Shown: one piece after another, positions 27,825 through 36,231 of the stretch
How the letters are laid out: each line of letters begins with the position of its first letter
Numbering within the stretch: position 1 is the first letter of the stretch
Assembly: GCA_937996535.1 (NCBI GenBank)
Contig: CALKVF010000074.1
Location: forward strand, 23,349-87,348
Direction: 5' to 3'
From: an uncultured Novosphingobium sp.
Lineage (GTDB): Bacteria; Pseudomonadota; Alphaproteobacteria; Sphingomonadales; Sphingomonadaceae
DNA length: 64,000 bases
Made by a program: the position numbers and the translations under genes
Notes under the pieces: generated by a model
Seen by the model: only the letters and a program-made list of their open reading frames with translations
Database searches by the model: none
What the model was told of the DNA's origin: nothing

Positions 27825-28880
27825 TCAGAGCGGCGACCAGGGGGTGTCGTCGTTTTCCTCGCGCTCACCGGCGGGGCGTTCGGTCACCGTCGCGGCGGGA
27901 AGATATTCGAGCGCCGCATCGAGCAGCGCATCGAGCCCCTTACCGCTGGCCCCCGAAATCGGGAACACGCGTTCGGCCCCGGCTTCCTTCAGTTCCTTGA
28001 CGAAAGCGTCGACCAATTCCTTGTCGACCAGGTCGATCTTGTTGAGCGCGATCAGGCGCGGCTTTTCGTCCAGCCCTTCGCCATAGGCGGCCAGTTCTTC
28101 CTCGACGATTTCCAGCGCTTCGGCCGGATCGGTGCCGTGCACGTCGATCAGGTGGATCAGCACGCGGCAGCGTTCGATGTGGCCGAGGAAGCGGTCACCC
28201 ACACCGGCGCCTTCGGCCGCGCCCGCGATCAGGCCGGGAATGTCGGCCAGCACGAATTCACGATTCTTGTGGCGCACCACGCCCAGCTGCGGACGCAGCG
28301 TGGTGAAGGCATAGTCGCCCACCTTGGCCTTGGTGTTGGTGATCTGGTTGATGAAGGTCGACTTGCCGGCATTGGGCAGCCCGACCAGACCCACGTCGGC
28401 CAGCAGCTTCAAGCGCAGCCAGACCCACATTTCTTCGGTCTGAAGGCCGGGCTGGTGCTGGCGCGGGGCGCGGTTGGTGCTGGTCTTGTAGCTGGCATTG
28501 CCGCGCCCGCCCAGCCCGCCTTCGAGCAGGGTCACCCGCTGCCCGGCTTCGGTGAGGTCGGCCAGCACGGTTTCGCGGTCTTCATCCGAAATGATCTGCG
28601 TGCCGACCGGCACCTTGATCACCAAATCCGCGCCCGCCGCGCCGTTGCGGTTCTTGCCCGAACCGTGGACGCCGCGCTGCGCCTTGAAGTGCTGGGTATA
28701 GCGGAAGTCGATCAGGGTGTTGAGCCCGGCGACCGCTTCGAAAATGATGTCCCCGCCCTTGCCGCCGTTGCCGCCATCGGGGCCGCCGTATTCGACGTAC
28801 TTTTCGCGCCGGAACGAAACGGCACCCGGGCCACCTGCGCCCGCGCGAACATAAATCTTGGCCTGGTCGAGAAAGTGCAT
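27825..28880 (-). CDS. obg: GTPase Obg/CgtA
   Basis: Ribosome-assembly and stringent-response GTPase (351 aa). The glycine-rich Obg fold is at the N-terminus (MHFLDQAKIYVRAGAGGPGA, GGNGGKGGDIIFEA). The G domain has GLPNAGKSTFINQIT (G1), the switch and DIPGLIAGAAEGAGVG (G3), and LNKIDLVD (G4). The C-terminus ends soon after the G domain with a short acidic tail (EENDDTPWSPL), as in alphaproteobacterial Obg. It lies downstream of tRNA-Ala on the same strand and upstream of proB. Confidence 0.97.
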   Translation of the reverse strand: MHFLDQAKIYVRAGAGGPGAVSFRREKYVEYGGPDGGNGGKGGDIIFEAVAGLNTLIDFRYTQHFKAQRGVHGSGKNRNGAAGADLVIKVPVGTQIISDEDRETVLADLTEAGQRVTLLEGGLGGRGNASYKTSTNRAPRQHQPGLQTEEMWVWLRLKLLADVGLVGLPNAGKSTFINQITNTKAKVGDYAFTTLRPQLGVVRHKNREFVLADIPGLIAGAAEGAGVGDRFLGHIERCRVLIHLIDVHGTDPAEALEIVEEELAAYGEGLDEKPRLIALNKIDLVDKELVDAFVKELKEAGAERVFPISGASGKGLDALLDAALEYLPAATVTERPAGEREENDDTPWSPL

Positions 28881-28948
28881 GGGGCGTGGCTGCCGGGAGT
28901 GTGGTCTGCGCCGATCAGCCTACCACGTCAGGAATGGAAATTCGCCAC

Positions 28949-29024
<76 letters not shown>

Positions 29025-29064
29025 GTTCCAGTGCGAGTGTGAACGGGCGATCCCGTCCACAAGA

Positions 29065-29091
29065 GCGGACCCCTTAGCGACAAGGGGCCGC
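29065..29091 (-). terminator. Hairpin downstream of the lipoprotein gene
   Basis: On the minus strand GCGGCCCCTT-GTCGCT-AAGGGG-T-CCGC forms a 10-bp stem with one bulged T. It lies between the lipoprotein stop and tRNA-Ala. The following TCTTGTGG is only partly T-rich, so termination is probable but not certain. Confidence 0.45.
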
Positions 29092-29122
29092 GCTTGAAAG
29101 AGCAAAATTGCCTTTGCCTGGA

Positions 29123-29827
29123 TCAGCGCGGGCCGGGTGCCACCAGCGCGCCCTGCTGAACAGCCGGGCGGGCCCCATAGCGGGTGTCCCACTGCGCCGC
29201 ATCGGCCTGGTACTTTTCGTAGCTGCGGAAGAAGGTTTCGAAGACCGAATCCAGCGTGGCCACGCTGCGCACCGAAAAGGCGCTGAGTTCAGCCGGCTTC
29301 ACCACCGTCGATTCGCGCGCCACCACCAGCGCCGCATCGCAGAAATTCTTCAGCGTCGGCGGGAAGGCGTAATAGTTGTAGACCTGCGTCATGTAGACCT
29401 CGCGCGGGCGGATGAAGGCCGCGCCGAATTTCTTGCGAAATTCGCTGTCGACCGTGAGATTGGCCGTGGCCAGCCCCTTCTTGTGGGCCTTGAGGAAGGT
29501 CTTGTAGCCGCCCAGGATCTCGGCATGTTCGGGCGAGAGGCAGTTGAGCGCCGCGACGTTATAGGCCGAACGTAGGTTCCAGACCGACTGCGCACCCGAA
29601 AGGTGGGCGTTGACCGTCTTGCGCACGCCATCGGTGCCCACCGCGGGAACGAAGAACCCGGAAGAAGCGCCAAGCGGCGGCATCGGCCGGGGCGGGATCA
29701 CCACCACGACCGGGGCCGGCGGCGGCGGGGGCGGCGGGGGCGCAGGCTTGGGCGCACAGGCGGCCAGCGCAGCCAGACCGGCGCCCACCGCGCCTACCGC
29801 GATCGTCTTCAAAAGCTGCGAACCCAT
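29123..29827 (-). CDS. Proline-rich lipoprotein of unknown function
   Basis: 234 aa. Signal peptide with lipobox LAAC (cleavage before the Cys of AACAPKPAP), then an uninterrupted run of nine prolines flanked by further Pro/Val, then a globular region of about 170 residues predicted helical (SAYNVAALNCLSPEHAEILGGYKTFLKAHKKGLATAN, FRKKFGAAFIRPREVYMTQVYNYYAFPPTL). One additional Cys pair is present (NCLSP and NFCDAAL). The start at 29827 places the signal correctly; an upstream ATG (29884) would add a non-signal leader. A stalling-prone polyproline run suggests dependence on EF-P. I do not recognise a functional family. Confidence 0.78.
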   Translation of the reverse strand: MGSQLLKTIAVGAVGAGLAALAACAPKPAPPPPPPPPAPVVVVIPPRPMPPLGASSGFFVPAVGTDGVRKTVNAHLSGAQSVWNLRSAYNVAALNCLSPEHAEILGGYKTFLKAHKKGLATANLTVDSEFRKKFGAAFIRPREVYMTQVYNYYAFPPTLKNFCDAALVVARESTVVKPAELSAFSVRSVATLDSVFETFFRSYEKYQADAAQWDTRYGARPAVQQGALVAPGPR

Positions 29828-29916
29828 TATATCATTTTCCCGTTGCTTGCCGCCGCTGTGCGGCCCGGGCACGGCGAAACGCACCCTCCGGCGAATACCT
29901 AGCCCGATCGCCGGAC

Positions 29917-29953
29917 AATGAAAATGCCCGGAGCGCCGGCAAGCGCCCCGGGC
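29917..29953 (-). terminator. Intrinsic terminator of the Bax-inhibitor-1 family gene
   Basis: Reading the minus strand, an 11-bp stem GCCCGGGGCGC/GCGCTCCGGGC (one G-T) with loop TTGCCG is followed by ATTTTCATT. It lies 25 bp past the gene's stop at 29979 and has both a strong stem and a T-rich tail. Confidence 0.8.
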
Positions 29954-29978
29954 ACGATGATGCGTTGTTTTGCGGCGA

Positions 29979-30719
29979 TCAGCGGCGATCGCCGAGGAAG
30001 CGCAGCAGGTAGAGGAACATGTTGATGAAATCGAGATAGAGGTTGAGCGCCCCCATCACCACGGCCTTGCCCGCAAAATCGGTGCCGGCGACGTGGAAAT
30101 ACTGTTCCTTGAGCTTCTGGGTATCATAGGCGGTCAGCCCGGCGAAGATCAGCACGCCGATCACGCTGGTCGCCCAGTACAGCCCCGGCGACTTGAGCCA
30201 GATGTTGAGCAGCGAGGCAACCAAGAGGCCGATCAGGCCCATCAGCAGAAACGTGCCCATGCCGGTCAGATCACGCCCGGTGGTATAGCCATAGAGGCTA
30301 AGCCCAGCAAAGGCCGCCGCGGTCGCGAAGAAGGCCACCGCGATCGAGCCGCCGGTGTAGATCAGGAAAATCGCCGAAAGCGACAGCCCCATGGTGGCGG
30401 CAAAGGCCCAGAACAGGATCTGCAGCGTCGAGGTCTGCATCCGGTTGAGGCCGAAGCTCATCGCGAGGACGAAGCCAAGCGGCGCGAGCTGGACCAGCCA
30501 GCCGAGCGGCGAGCCCAGCACCTGGATCGCCATGCCCGACTGCGCGAACAGCATCGCAATGATGCCCGACAGCAGCACGCCCGAGGCCATGTAATTGTAG
30601 ATCGCCAGCATATGGCGGCGCAGCCCCGCGTCACGCGTTACCGCGCCGGCGGGAGCGCCGAACGAAGGCGCGGCACCAAAACCCGTGCCGGTGGGCTGCC
30701 GATCGTTCCAGTCAGCCAT
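29979..30719 (-). CDS. Bax inhibitor-1/YccA family membrane protein
   Basis: 246 aa with seven predicted membrane helices after a 40-residue Gly/Ala N-terminus (WNDRQPTGTGFGAAPSFGAP). The BI-1 family pattern is clear in YNYMASGVLLSGIIAMLF, VQLAPLGFVLAMSFGLNRMQ, FWAFAATMGLSLSAIFLIYTGGSIAVAFF and GLTAYDTQKLKEQYF. The last motif carries the conserved Asp of the family. Homologues modulate membrane protein turnover (YccA with FtsH) or Ca2+ leak; the role here is inferred only. A good AAGGAG ribosome site precedes the ATG, and a strong terminator follows. Confidence 0.94.
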   Translation of the reverse strand: MADWNDRQPTGTGFGAAPSFGAPAGAVTRDAGLRRHMLAIYNYMASGVLLSGIIAMLFAQSGMAIQVLGSPLGWLVQLAPLGFVLAMSFGLNRMQTSTLQILFWAFAATMGLSLSAIFLIYTGGSIAVAFFATAAAFAGLSLYGYTTGRDLTGMGTFLLMGLIGLLVASLLNIWLKSPGLYWATSVIGVLIFAGLTAYDTQKLKEQYFHVAGTDFAGKAVVMGALNLYLDFINMFLYLLRFLGDRR

Positions 30720-30833
30720 CTGTCAAAACTCCTTGTCCGCCCCGCGATTGGGGCGATGCAGCGAATATCGGAGTGATCCGCCCGGCTTTCAAGCGAAACC
30801 GGACATCGACCTGTCGCGAATTGTCGCGATTTT

Positions 30834-31637
30834 TCAGCCGCGCGCGGCAGCGGCCATTTCAGCGTTGCGATCGCGCGAGGCGCGCAGGGTCGCCTCGATC
30901 AGCCGTAACAGCGCGCCATCGGCATCAAGCACGTCGAGCCCCTTCTGCGTGCTCCCGCCGGGGCTGGCGACCCGCCGCGCCAGTTCGGCGGGCGAATGCG
31001 GCGAGGCGGCGGCCAGCTGAGCCGCACCTTCGACCGTGGCGACGGCCAGCCGCTCGGCCTGCGCAGGATCAAGCCCCAGCGCCGCCGCGCCGGTGGCCAG
31101 CGCATCGATGAAACGATAGACAAACCCCGGCCCGCAGCCCGCCAGCGCGGTGACCAGATCGAACTCGCTTTCGGCGGCCAGCCATTCGGGCGTGCCGAGT
31201 GCTTCCATCAGCGCGGTCACGCCGGCGCGGCTCGCATCGTCGAGCCCGTCGTCATAGAGCGCGATAGGCGACTTGCCGATCGCAGCGGCGAGGTTGGGCA
31301 TGATCCGCACCACGGCCCCGGCAACGGGGAAGCGCGCGGTCAGGCTGGCCAGTTCCACCCCGGCAAGGATCGAGAACAGGATCGTGTCGGCGCGAAGCAC
31401 CGGCGCGAGGAGCGCGGCCACGTCATCGAGCATCTGCGGCTTTACGCCCAGCAGCACCGCATCGAACCGGCGGTCGGCGGGCACTTCGCGCAGCAGTTCG
31501 ACCCCAGTGGGTGCCTGCTCAAGGAAGGGATCGACCACGGTGAAGGTCTGCGGCGCGGCGCCATCGGCCAGCCACCCGGCGAGCATGGCCCCGCCCATGT
31601 TGCCGCAACCGAAAATGAGGATCGAATGGAAGATCAT
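30834..31637 (-). CDS. proC: Pyrroline-5-carboxylate reductase
   Basis: Last step of proline synthesis, NAD(P)H-dependent (267 aa). N-terminal Rossmann motif ILIFGCGNMGGAMLAGW, then VLLGVKPQ, ILAGVELASL, VVRIMPNLAAAIGKSPIALY and the C-terminal dimerisation domain with ALAGCGPGFVYRFIDALATGA and LARRVASPGGSTQKGLDVL. The last motif is the ProC signature. It lies 57 bp downstream of the YbjN gene on the same strand. Confidence 0.96.
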   Translation of the reverse strand: MIFHSILIFGCGNMGGAMLAGWLADGAAPQTFTVVDPFLEQAPTGVELLREVPADRRFDAVLLGVKPQMLDDVAALLAPVLRADTILFSILAGVELASLTARFPVAGAVVRIMPNLAAAIGKSPIALYDDGLDDASRAGVTALMEALGTPEWLAAESEFDLVTALAGCGPGFVYRFIDALATGAAALGLDPAQAERLAVATVEGAAQLAAASPHSPAELARRVASPGGSTQKGLDVLDADGALLRLIEATLRASRDRNAEMAAAARG

Positions 31638-31693
31638 GGGAAGGCTCCTGTCAGCCCTCCCCTAATGCGCGGCAGCCCGGGTGGCTAGGCCTC

Positions 31694-32200
31694 TCAGGCC
31701 TCGCCCGCGGCATCGACCAGCGCGCTGGCCAGGGCTTCGGTCGGGGTCTTGTCGCCCCACAGCACGAACTGGAACGCGGGGTAAAACCGGTCACATTCCT
31801 CGACCGCCGCTTCGACCGCAACCTGGGCCTGGGCGAGGCTGAGCAGCCCTTCGTCGCCCAGCAGCAAACCGTGGCGATAGAGCAGCACGCTGCCGTTCGA
31901 CCACATGTCGAAATGCCCGACCCACAGCTGCTCGTTAACCATCGCCAGCAACTCATAGACCGCCTGGCGCTTGTCCTCGGGCACGCGGATGTCGGGCAGG
32001 CACAGCAGCTGGAGCACGTGGTCCTCGCGGCGCCACACCCCGCGCACTGTGTAGGAGGCCCAGCTACCCTTGATTTCGCCCGAAATTTCATCTTCGCCGA
32101 CGAATTCGCACGGCCAGCCACGCGCCTCGAACAGCGAGGCGAGCATGTCGACGGGGGCGGCATCGTCGTCCCGTTCGTATTCACGGCTGCCTTGCATCAT
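31694..32200 (-). CDS. YbjN domain-containing protein
   Basis: 168 aa, soluble, acidic. The YbjN fold is suggested by VDMLASLFEARGWPCEFVGEDEISGEIKG, the central beta strands HVLQLLCLPDIRVPEDKRQAVYELLAMVNEQL, and a C-terminal FDMWSNGSVLLYRHGLLLGDE. YbjN proteins are linked to stress and motility in enterobacteria and resemble type III chaperones, but the function is not known in alphaproteobacteria. Two adjacent ATGs (32200, 32197) could start it; the frame to 32323 looks untranslated. It sits just upstream of proC. Confidence 0.85.
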   Translation of the reverse strand: MMQGSREYERDDDAAPVDMLASLFEARGWPCEFVGEDEISGEIKGSWASYTVRGVWRREDHVLQLLCLPDIRVPEDKRQAVYELLAMVNEQLWVGHFDMWSNGSVLLYRHGLLLGDEGLLSLAQAQVAVEAAVEECDRFYPAFQFVLWGDKTPTEALASALVDAAGEA

Positions 32201-32342
32201 GCGGTCCACGACCTGTCCTGTCCGGTTGGTGCGAAGCGCCCTGTGCGCGTCGAGATGCTGGATGCGTCGGCAAGCTGGCGCCGACAATGAGCGGCCGGGC
32301 CGCGCCTGCGCAAAACTCGACAAGCCTGTTTACAAGGTGTGG

Positions 32343-32381
32343 AAAAGGGGTGGATCGAGGTAATTACCTAGATCCCACCCC
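32343..32381 (-). terminator. Strong intrinsic terminator after the ftsZ-SPOR transcription unit
   Basis: Directly after the SPOR gene stop, the minus strand reads a long stem (GGGGTGGGATC pairing with GATCCACCCC, one bulged G) enclosing the palindrome AGGTAATTACCT, followed by TTTTCC. This is the clearest terminator in the window and marks the end of the 21-kb division cluster. Confidence 0.88.
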
Positions 32382-34394
32382 TCATGGCAGCACATCGACG
32401 ACCTGTCCGGCCGGGCTGATCCAGGTAAAGGCCCCGCCGACGCCCGCCTTCTTCAGCTTGGCGATATATTGCGTCGCTGCGGCTTCGGTATCGAACGGGC
32501 CGGTGAGCAGGCGATTGGTCGCGCCCCACGGGCTGGTATAGCCCTTGCGGCCCTTGAAGGCCTCGGCCTCGTCCTTGAGGAACTTGCGCCAATCGTGGGC
32601 CAGCGCCTTCTTGTCGCGGCCGGTGGCGACCTGAACCCAGATACGGCTCGGCTGGCTCGGGGTCTTGATGACCTTGCCGTCCTTGCCGACCTTGCACTGG
32701 GTCGCAGCGTCCTTGGCGGAAGATTTGGCCCCGGCCTTGCCCTTGGGCGCAGCCTTGGCAGCGGTTTTGCCCGTCGCGGCAGCCTTGCCCTTCACAGGCG
32801 CTGCATCCGCGCACGGGTCGAGCGCGGCGTCGCGTTCAGCCTTGGCCTTGGCATCCTTGGCCGACTTGTCGTCCTTGGCAGTCTTGGCCGCAGCATCCTT
32901 CGCGGCAGCATCCTTGGGCGCGGCGTCCTTGACCGGCGCGGCGCGGACGGCGCCGAGCTTGCGCAAGTCAACCGCGCCGGCCTCGGGCTCGGCCTCGCGG
33001 CTCGGCGCGGTGAAATCGGCGAAGACCTCGGCAAGGCTGGCCGCCTTGGCGGGCTGCGGGGCGGCCACCGGGGCAGGCGCCGAGGCGGGAGCCGGGGCTG
33101 GCGGCGGCGCGGTTTCGACCGGCGCCACGCTCGGCGCAGCCGCCTTGGCCAGATCAAACCCCGGCGCGGGATTGGCGGTGACCGCTGCAACGGCGGCGGT
33201 CTTCACCGGCACGGGATCGAGCGAGGCAAAGCCCGGGACAGGAGCGGCGGCAACGGGCGGCGGCGCGGCAGCGGGAACGGCAGCGGCGAGCTTGGCGGTG
33301 CCGTCAGCCCCGCTGCTGGCGAGCGGCGGCAGCTCACCCTTGGGCGCGGCGGCGAATGCGGCCCCCACGGCTTCCTTGCCAACCTGCGGCTCGCCCGGAG
33401 GCGCCGGGTTCGGGACCACCACACTTACCACCTGCGGCGCAGGCGCAGTGACCGCCGCAGCCGCGCGCGGCTTGTCGCGGCCCTTGCTGCGGTTCTTGTC
33501 TGCCGAAGTCGCCAGCGGGGTAGCCGCCGCAACCTGAACCGGGCGCGGACGGGCGAACTGGGCAACGCGCGGATCGTCAATCCCGATTTCAGCCGCGCGG
33601 GGGAACCGCCCGAGATTGCCAGCGGCCGCCTGCTGCGCCGCGGTCAGCCGCGGCATGTAGCGCAGATAGGCGTTCATCGCGTTAGCCTTGTCAGCGGGGA
33701 GGCTTTGCCGGGCGATCGCCTCGGCCTCGTCGTTGTGGCCCAGGATCGCGAGCCCGAAGGCCCGGGTGCGCCACGCCGCCTTGTCCTGCTTTTGCAGCAG
33801 CGGCGAGAGCGTAAGTTCCATCCCGCGCCGGTCGCCCGACATCGCCTGGCTCAGTGCCAGCCGGCGCGCCGTCTCGTCAGTGGGGAGCTGGGCCAGCGCC
33901 TCGCGGTAATACTGCTGGGCAAGCTGATTATCGCCGACCATGTCATAGGCCAGGCCGCGATCGGCCAGCCGCGCGGGATCGATCGCCTGGCCGCCCTGTT
34001 CGGCCTCGCGGAACAGGGTGATCGCGGTAAAGGGATCGCCGCGCAGCACATAGGCCCCAGCCAGCCCGGCCTTGGCCCGGGGATTGCCCGGGGCGAGCGC
34101 ACCGGCACGCTCATAGAACCCGATTGCCGCATCGATATCACCGAGATCGAGCGAGGCCCGGCCCGCATCGAGCAGCGAATCCACATCGCGCGGATCGCGC
34201 GCCAGCCGCCCCAGCGCATCGTTAAGCTTCATGCCTTCGCCGCCCGCGCCAACCGGCAGAGACTGGACCACCGGGTGGCTCACCACCGGGGCCGGCGCGG
34301 CTTGCGCCAGCAGCGGCGCGGCAGGGGCCAGCAGTCCGCCAAGCAACGCTGCGCCGGCAAGTGGCAGGCGCAGGGGCGAACGGGCACGGCTCAT
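32382..34394 (-). CDS. TPR and SPOR domain protein
   Basis: 670 aa envelope protein directly downstream of ftsZ. A signal peptide (APLLAQAAPA) is followed by four or so TPR-like helical repeats (about residues 55-250: DVDSLLDAGRASLDLGDIDAAIGFYERAGALAPGN and onward). Then comes a 300-residue Pro/Ala-rich linker with lysine-rich stretches (KDAAPKDAAAKDAAAK), and a C-terminal SPOR domain (SRIWVQVATGRDKKALAHDW to the end). SPOR domains bind glycan strands lacking stem peptides at division sites, so septal localisation is expected. The start at 34394 gives the signal peptide; the ORF to 34499 does not. Confidence 0.9.
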   Translation of the reverse strand: MSRARSPLRLPLAGAALLGGLLAPAAPLLAQAAPAPVVSHPVVQSLPVGAGGEGMKLNDALGRLARDPRDVDSLLDAGRASLDLGDIDAAIGFYERAGALAPGNPRAKAGLAGAYVLRGDPFTAITLFREAEQGGQAIDPARLADRGLAYDMVGDNQLAQQYYREALAQLPTDETARRLALSQAMSGDRRGMELTLSPLLQKQDKAAWRTRAFGLAILGHNDEAEAIARQSLPADKANAMNAYLRYMPRLTAAQQAAAGNLGRFPRAAEIGIDDPRVAQFARPRPVQVAAATPLATSADKNRSKGRDKPRAAAAVTAPAPQVVSVVVPNPAPPGEPQVGKEAVGAAFAAAPKGELPPLASSGADGTAKLAAAVPAAAPPPVAAAPVPGFASLDPVPVKTAAVAAVTANPAPGFDLAKAAAPSVAPVETAPPPAPAPASAPAPVAAPQPAKAASLAEVFADFTAPSREAEPEAGAVDLRKLGAVRAAPVKDAAPKDAAAKDAAAKTAKDDKSAKDAKAKAERDAALDPCADAAPVKGKAAATGKTAAKAAPKGKAGAKSSAKDAATQCKVGKDGKVIKTPSQPSRIWVQVATGRDKKALAHDWRKFLKDEAEAFKGRKGYTSPWGATNRLLTGPFDTEAAATQYIAKLKKAGVGGAFTWISPAGQVVDVLP

Positions 34395-34466
34395 GCGATT
34401 TTCCTTTATGGCGCAGGTGGATGGCGCTCGGTGGAGCAGCGTACCTGAACCGCGCCGGAACGAGCA

Positions 34467-34494
34467 AGCCCGGCGACCATCGGGCCGCCGGGCT
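34467..34494 (-). terminator. Hairpin between ftsZ and the SPOR gene
   Basis: On the minus strand AGCCCGGCG and CGCCGGGCT pair perfectly (9 bp) around a 10-nt loop, followed by TGCTCGTT. It begins 9 bp after the ftsZ stop. The weak T-content suggests partial termination, which would make the SPOR gene less expressed than ftsZ. Confidence 0.6.
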
Positions 34495-34502
34495 GGCATC
34501 GC

Positions 34503-36086
34503 TTACTGGTTGTTCTGGCGTCCCAGGAAGCGCGGGATACTGATCGACGGGCCATTGCCGTCATCGCCATCGTCGCCTTCATCCTCGTCGCCCGAGGCCG
34601 CCGAACGCCCCCCGCGCGAGAGGTTGGCCATGCGTTCGAACAGGGTTGCACCGCCGCTGGCAATGCGCGGCGCACGGGGCGCGGCAGCATCACCGCCAGC
34701 CGCGGCTTCACCGCCCACGGCCCCGCCCTGTTCGCCATCATCGGCGAGCAGGCCGCGGCGGCGGACCGGCTCCGATGCGCCCAGCGGGGCATCGTCTTCG
34801 GCGAGACGCGTGGCATCCGCCAGCAGATCATCCGAAGCGCCGGCGCTTTCGCCAGCAGCCGGTTCGGCTTCGAACGAGAGTTCGAACGCGTCTTCTTCAG
34901 CTGCGGCAGGCTCGCTCACGGCCCAGTCATCAGCCGCAGGGGCGCTGGGCGCGGCAAGGTCTTCCGCCACGCTCGGCGGGGTCAGGGTCAGCGGTTCGAT
35001 CGCCGGGGCGGGTTCGGGCGCGGCAACCGGCTCTGCCACCGGGGGCGAAAGCGGGGTGGTGCGCGGCCCGCGCGAGGCGTTGAGGCTGAACGAGGGCGCG
35101 GCCTGTTCGACCTGCGCGGCGTTCTGATCGATCCCGGTGGCAACCACCGAAACGCGGATCTTGCCCTGCAGATCGGGATTGAAGGCGCTGCCCCAGATGA
35201 TGTTGGCGTTGGGATCGACCAGTTCACGGATGTGGTTGGCCGCTTCGTCGACTTCGAGGAGCTTCATGTCCTCGCCGCCGATGATCGAGATGATCACGCC
35301 CTTGGCGCCCTGCATCGACACGCCATCGAGCAGCGGGTTGGCAATGGCCTTTTCCGCGGCTTCGAGCGCGCGGTTTTCGCCCGAGCCTTCGCCCGTGCCC
35401 ATCATCGCCTTGCCCATTTCGGCCATGACCGAGCGAACGTCGGCAAAGTCGAGGTTGATGAGGCCCGGCATGACCATCAGGTCGGTGATCGAACGCACGC
35501 CCTGCTGGAGCACTTCGTCGGCCAGCTGGAAGGCTTCCTTGAACGTGGTTTCCGCCTTGGCGACCAGGAACAGGTTCTGGTTGGGGATCACGATCAGGGT
35601 ATCGACGTGCTTCTGCAGCTCTTCGATCCCGGCTTCGGCCGAACGCATCCGGCGCGTGCCTTCGAACAGAAACGGCTTGGTCACCACGCCGACGGTCAGC
35701 ACACCCTTGTCGCGCGCGGCCTTGGCCACCACGGGGGCAGCACCGGTGCCGGTGCCGCCGCCCATGCCGGCGGCGATGAAGCACATGTGCACGCCATCGA
35801 GCGCGCGGTTGATCTCATCGAGGCTTTCCTCGGCTGCGGCACGGCCCACTTCGGGGCGGGCGCCAGCACCAAGACCCTGGGTGATTTCCTGGCCCAGCTG
35901 GATGCGATGTTCGGCAACCGCGTTGTTGAGCGCCTGGGCATCGGTGTTCGCGATGATGAAATCGACGCCTTCGATCCCGGCACCAATCATGTTGGCGATC
36001 GCGTTGCCACCGGCACCGCCCACCCCGATAACGGTAATACGGGGACGCAGTTCTTCGACTGCCGGCGGTCCGATATTGATGCTCAT
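34503..36086 (-). CDS. ftsZ: Cell division protein FtsZ
   Basis: Tubulin-like GTPase forming the Z ring. 527 aa. The GTP signature GGGTGTG is at residues 109-115, the T7 loop NLDFADVRSV at 211-220, and the globular core ends near residue 320. It continues with a long disordered Ala/Glu/Pro linker (about 325-510) and the C-terminal conserved peptide ISIPRFLGRQNNQ that binds FtsA. The extended linker is common in alphaproteobacteria. The ATG at 36086 has a CAGGAG ribosome site. A 145-bp gap from ftsA, unlike the overlaps elsewhere in the cluster, points to its own promoter; a near-consensus DnaA box lies there. Confidence 0.98.
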   Translation of the reverse strand: MSINIGPPAVEELRPRITVIGVGGAGGNAIANMIGAGIEGVDFIIANTDAQALNNAVAEHRIQLGQEITQGLGAGARPEVGRAAAEESLDEINRALDGVHMCFIAAGMGGGTGTGAAPVVAKAARDKGVLTVGVVTKPFLFEGTRRMRSAEAGIEELQKHVDTLIVIPNQNLFLVAKAETTFKEAFQLADEVLQQGVRSITDLMVMPGLINLDFADVRSVMAEMGKAMMGTGEGSGENRALEAAEKAIANPLLDGVSMQGAKGVIISIIGGEDMKLLEVDEAANHIRELVDPNANIIWGSAFNPDLQGKIRVSVVATGIDQNAAQVEQAAPSFSLNASRGPRTTPLSPPVAEPVAAPEPAPAIEPLTLTPPSVAEDLAAPSAPAADDWAVSEPAAAEEDAFELSFEAEPAAGESAGASDDLLADATRLAEDDAPLGASEPVRRRGLLADDGEQGGAVGGEAAAGGDAAAPRAPRIASGGATLFERMANLSRGGRSAASGDEDEGDDGDDGNGPSISIPRFLGRQNNQ

Positions 36087-36178
36087 GGCGCACTCCTGTC
36101 CATCGCGCGGATGCAGATGTTGAAATTCGTCCGGTTCTTGCACCGTCCGAATGGCTGAATCAAAGCTTGCCGACCCGG

Positions 36179-36187
36179 TTGTCCACA
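36179..36187. promoter_or_regulatory. Candidate DnaA box upstream of ftsZ
   Basis: TTGTCCACA differs from the DnaA consensus TTATCCACA at one position and lies 93 bp upstream of the ftsZ ATG within the ftsA-ftsZ gap. In Caulobacter DnaA is known to activate ftsZ transcription, which gives this match some weight. Confidence 0.4.
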
Positions 36188-36231
36188 ATCGTTACCGAGG
36201 ATTCGCCCGGTTACGTTGGCCTAACGGCAAC

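Noticed and set aside
30738..30755. CGCCCC-GCGATT-GGGGCG hairpin between proC and the Bax-inhibitor-1 gene
   Set aside because: Only 6 bp and followed by the AAGGAG ribosome site rather than T residues; kept only as part of the leader.
32469..34448. 659-codon plus-strand frame opposite the SPOR gene
   Set aside because: Mirror of a low-complexity coding region; Arg/Gly-rich with no signal or domain.
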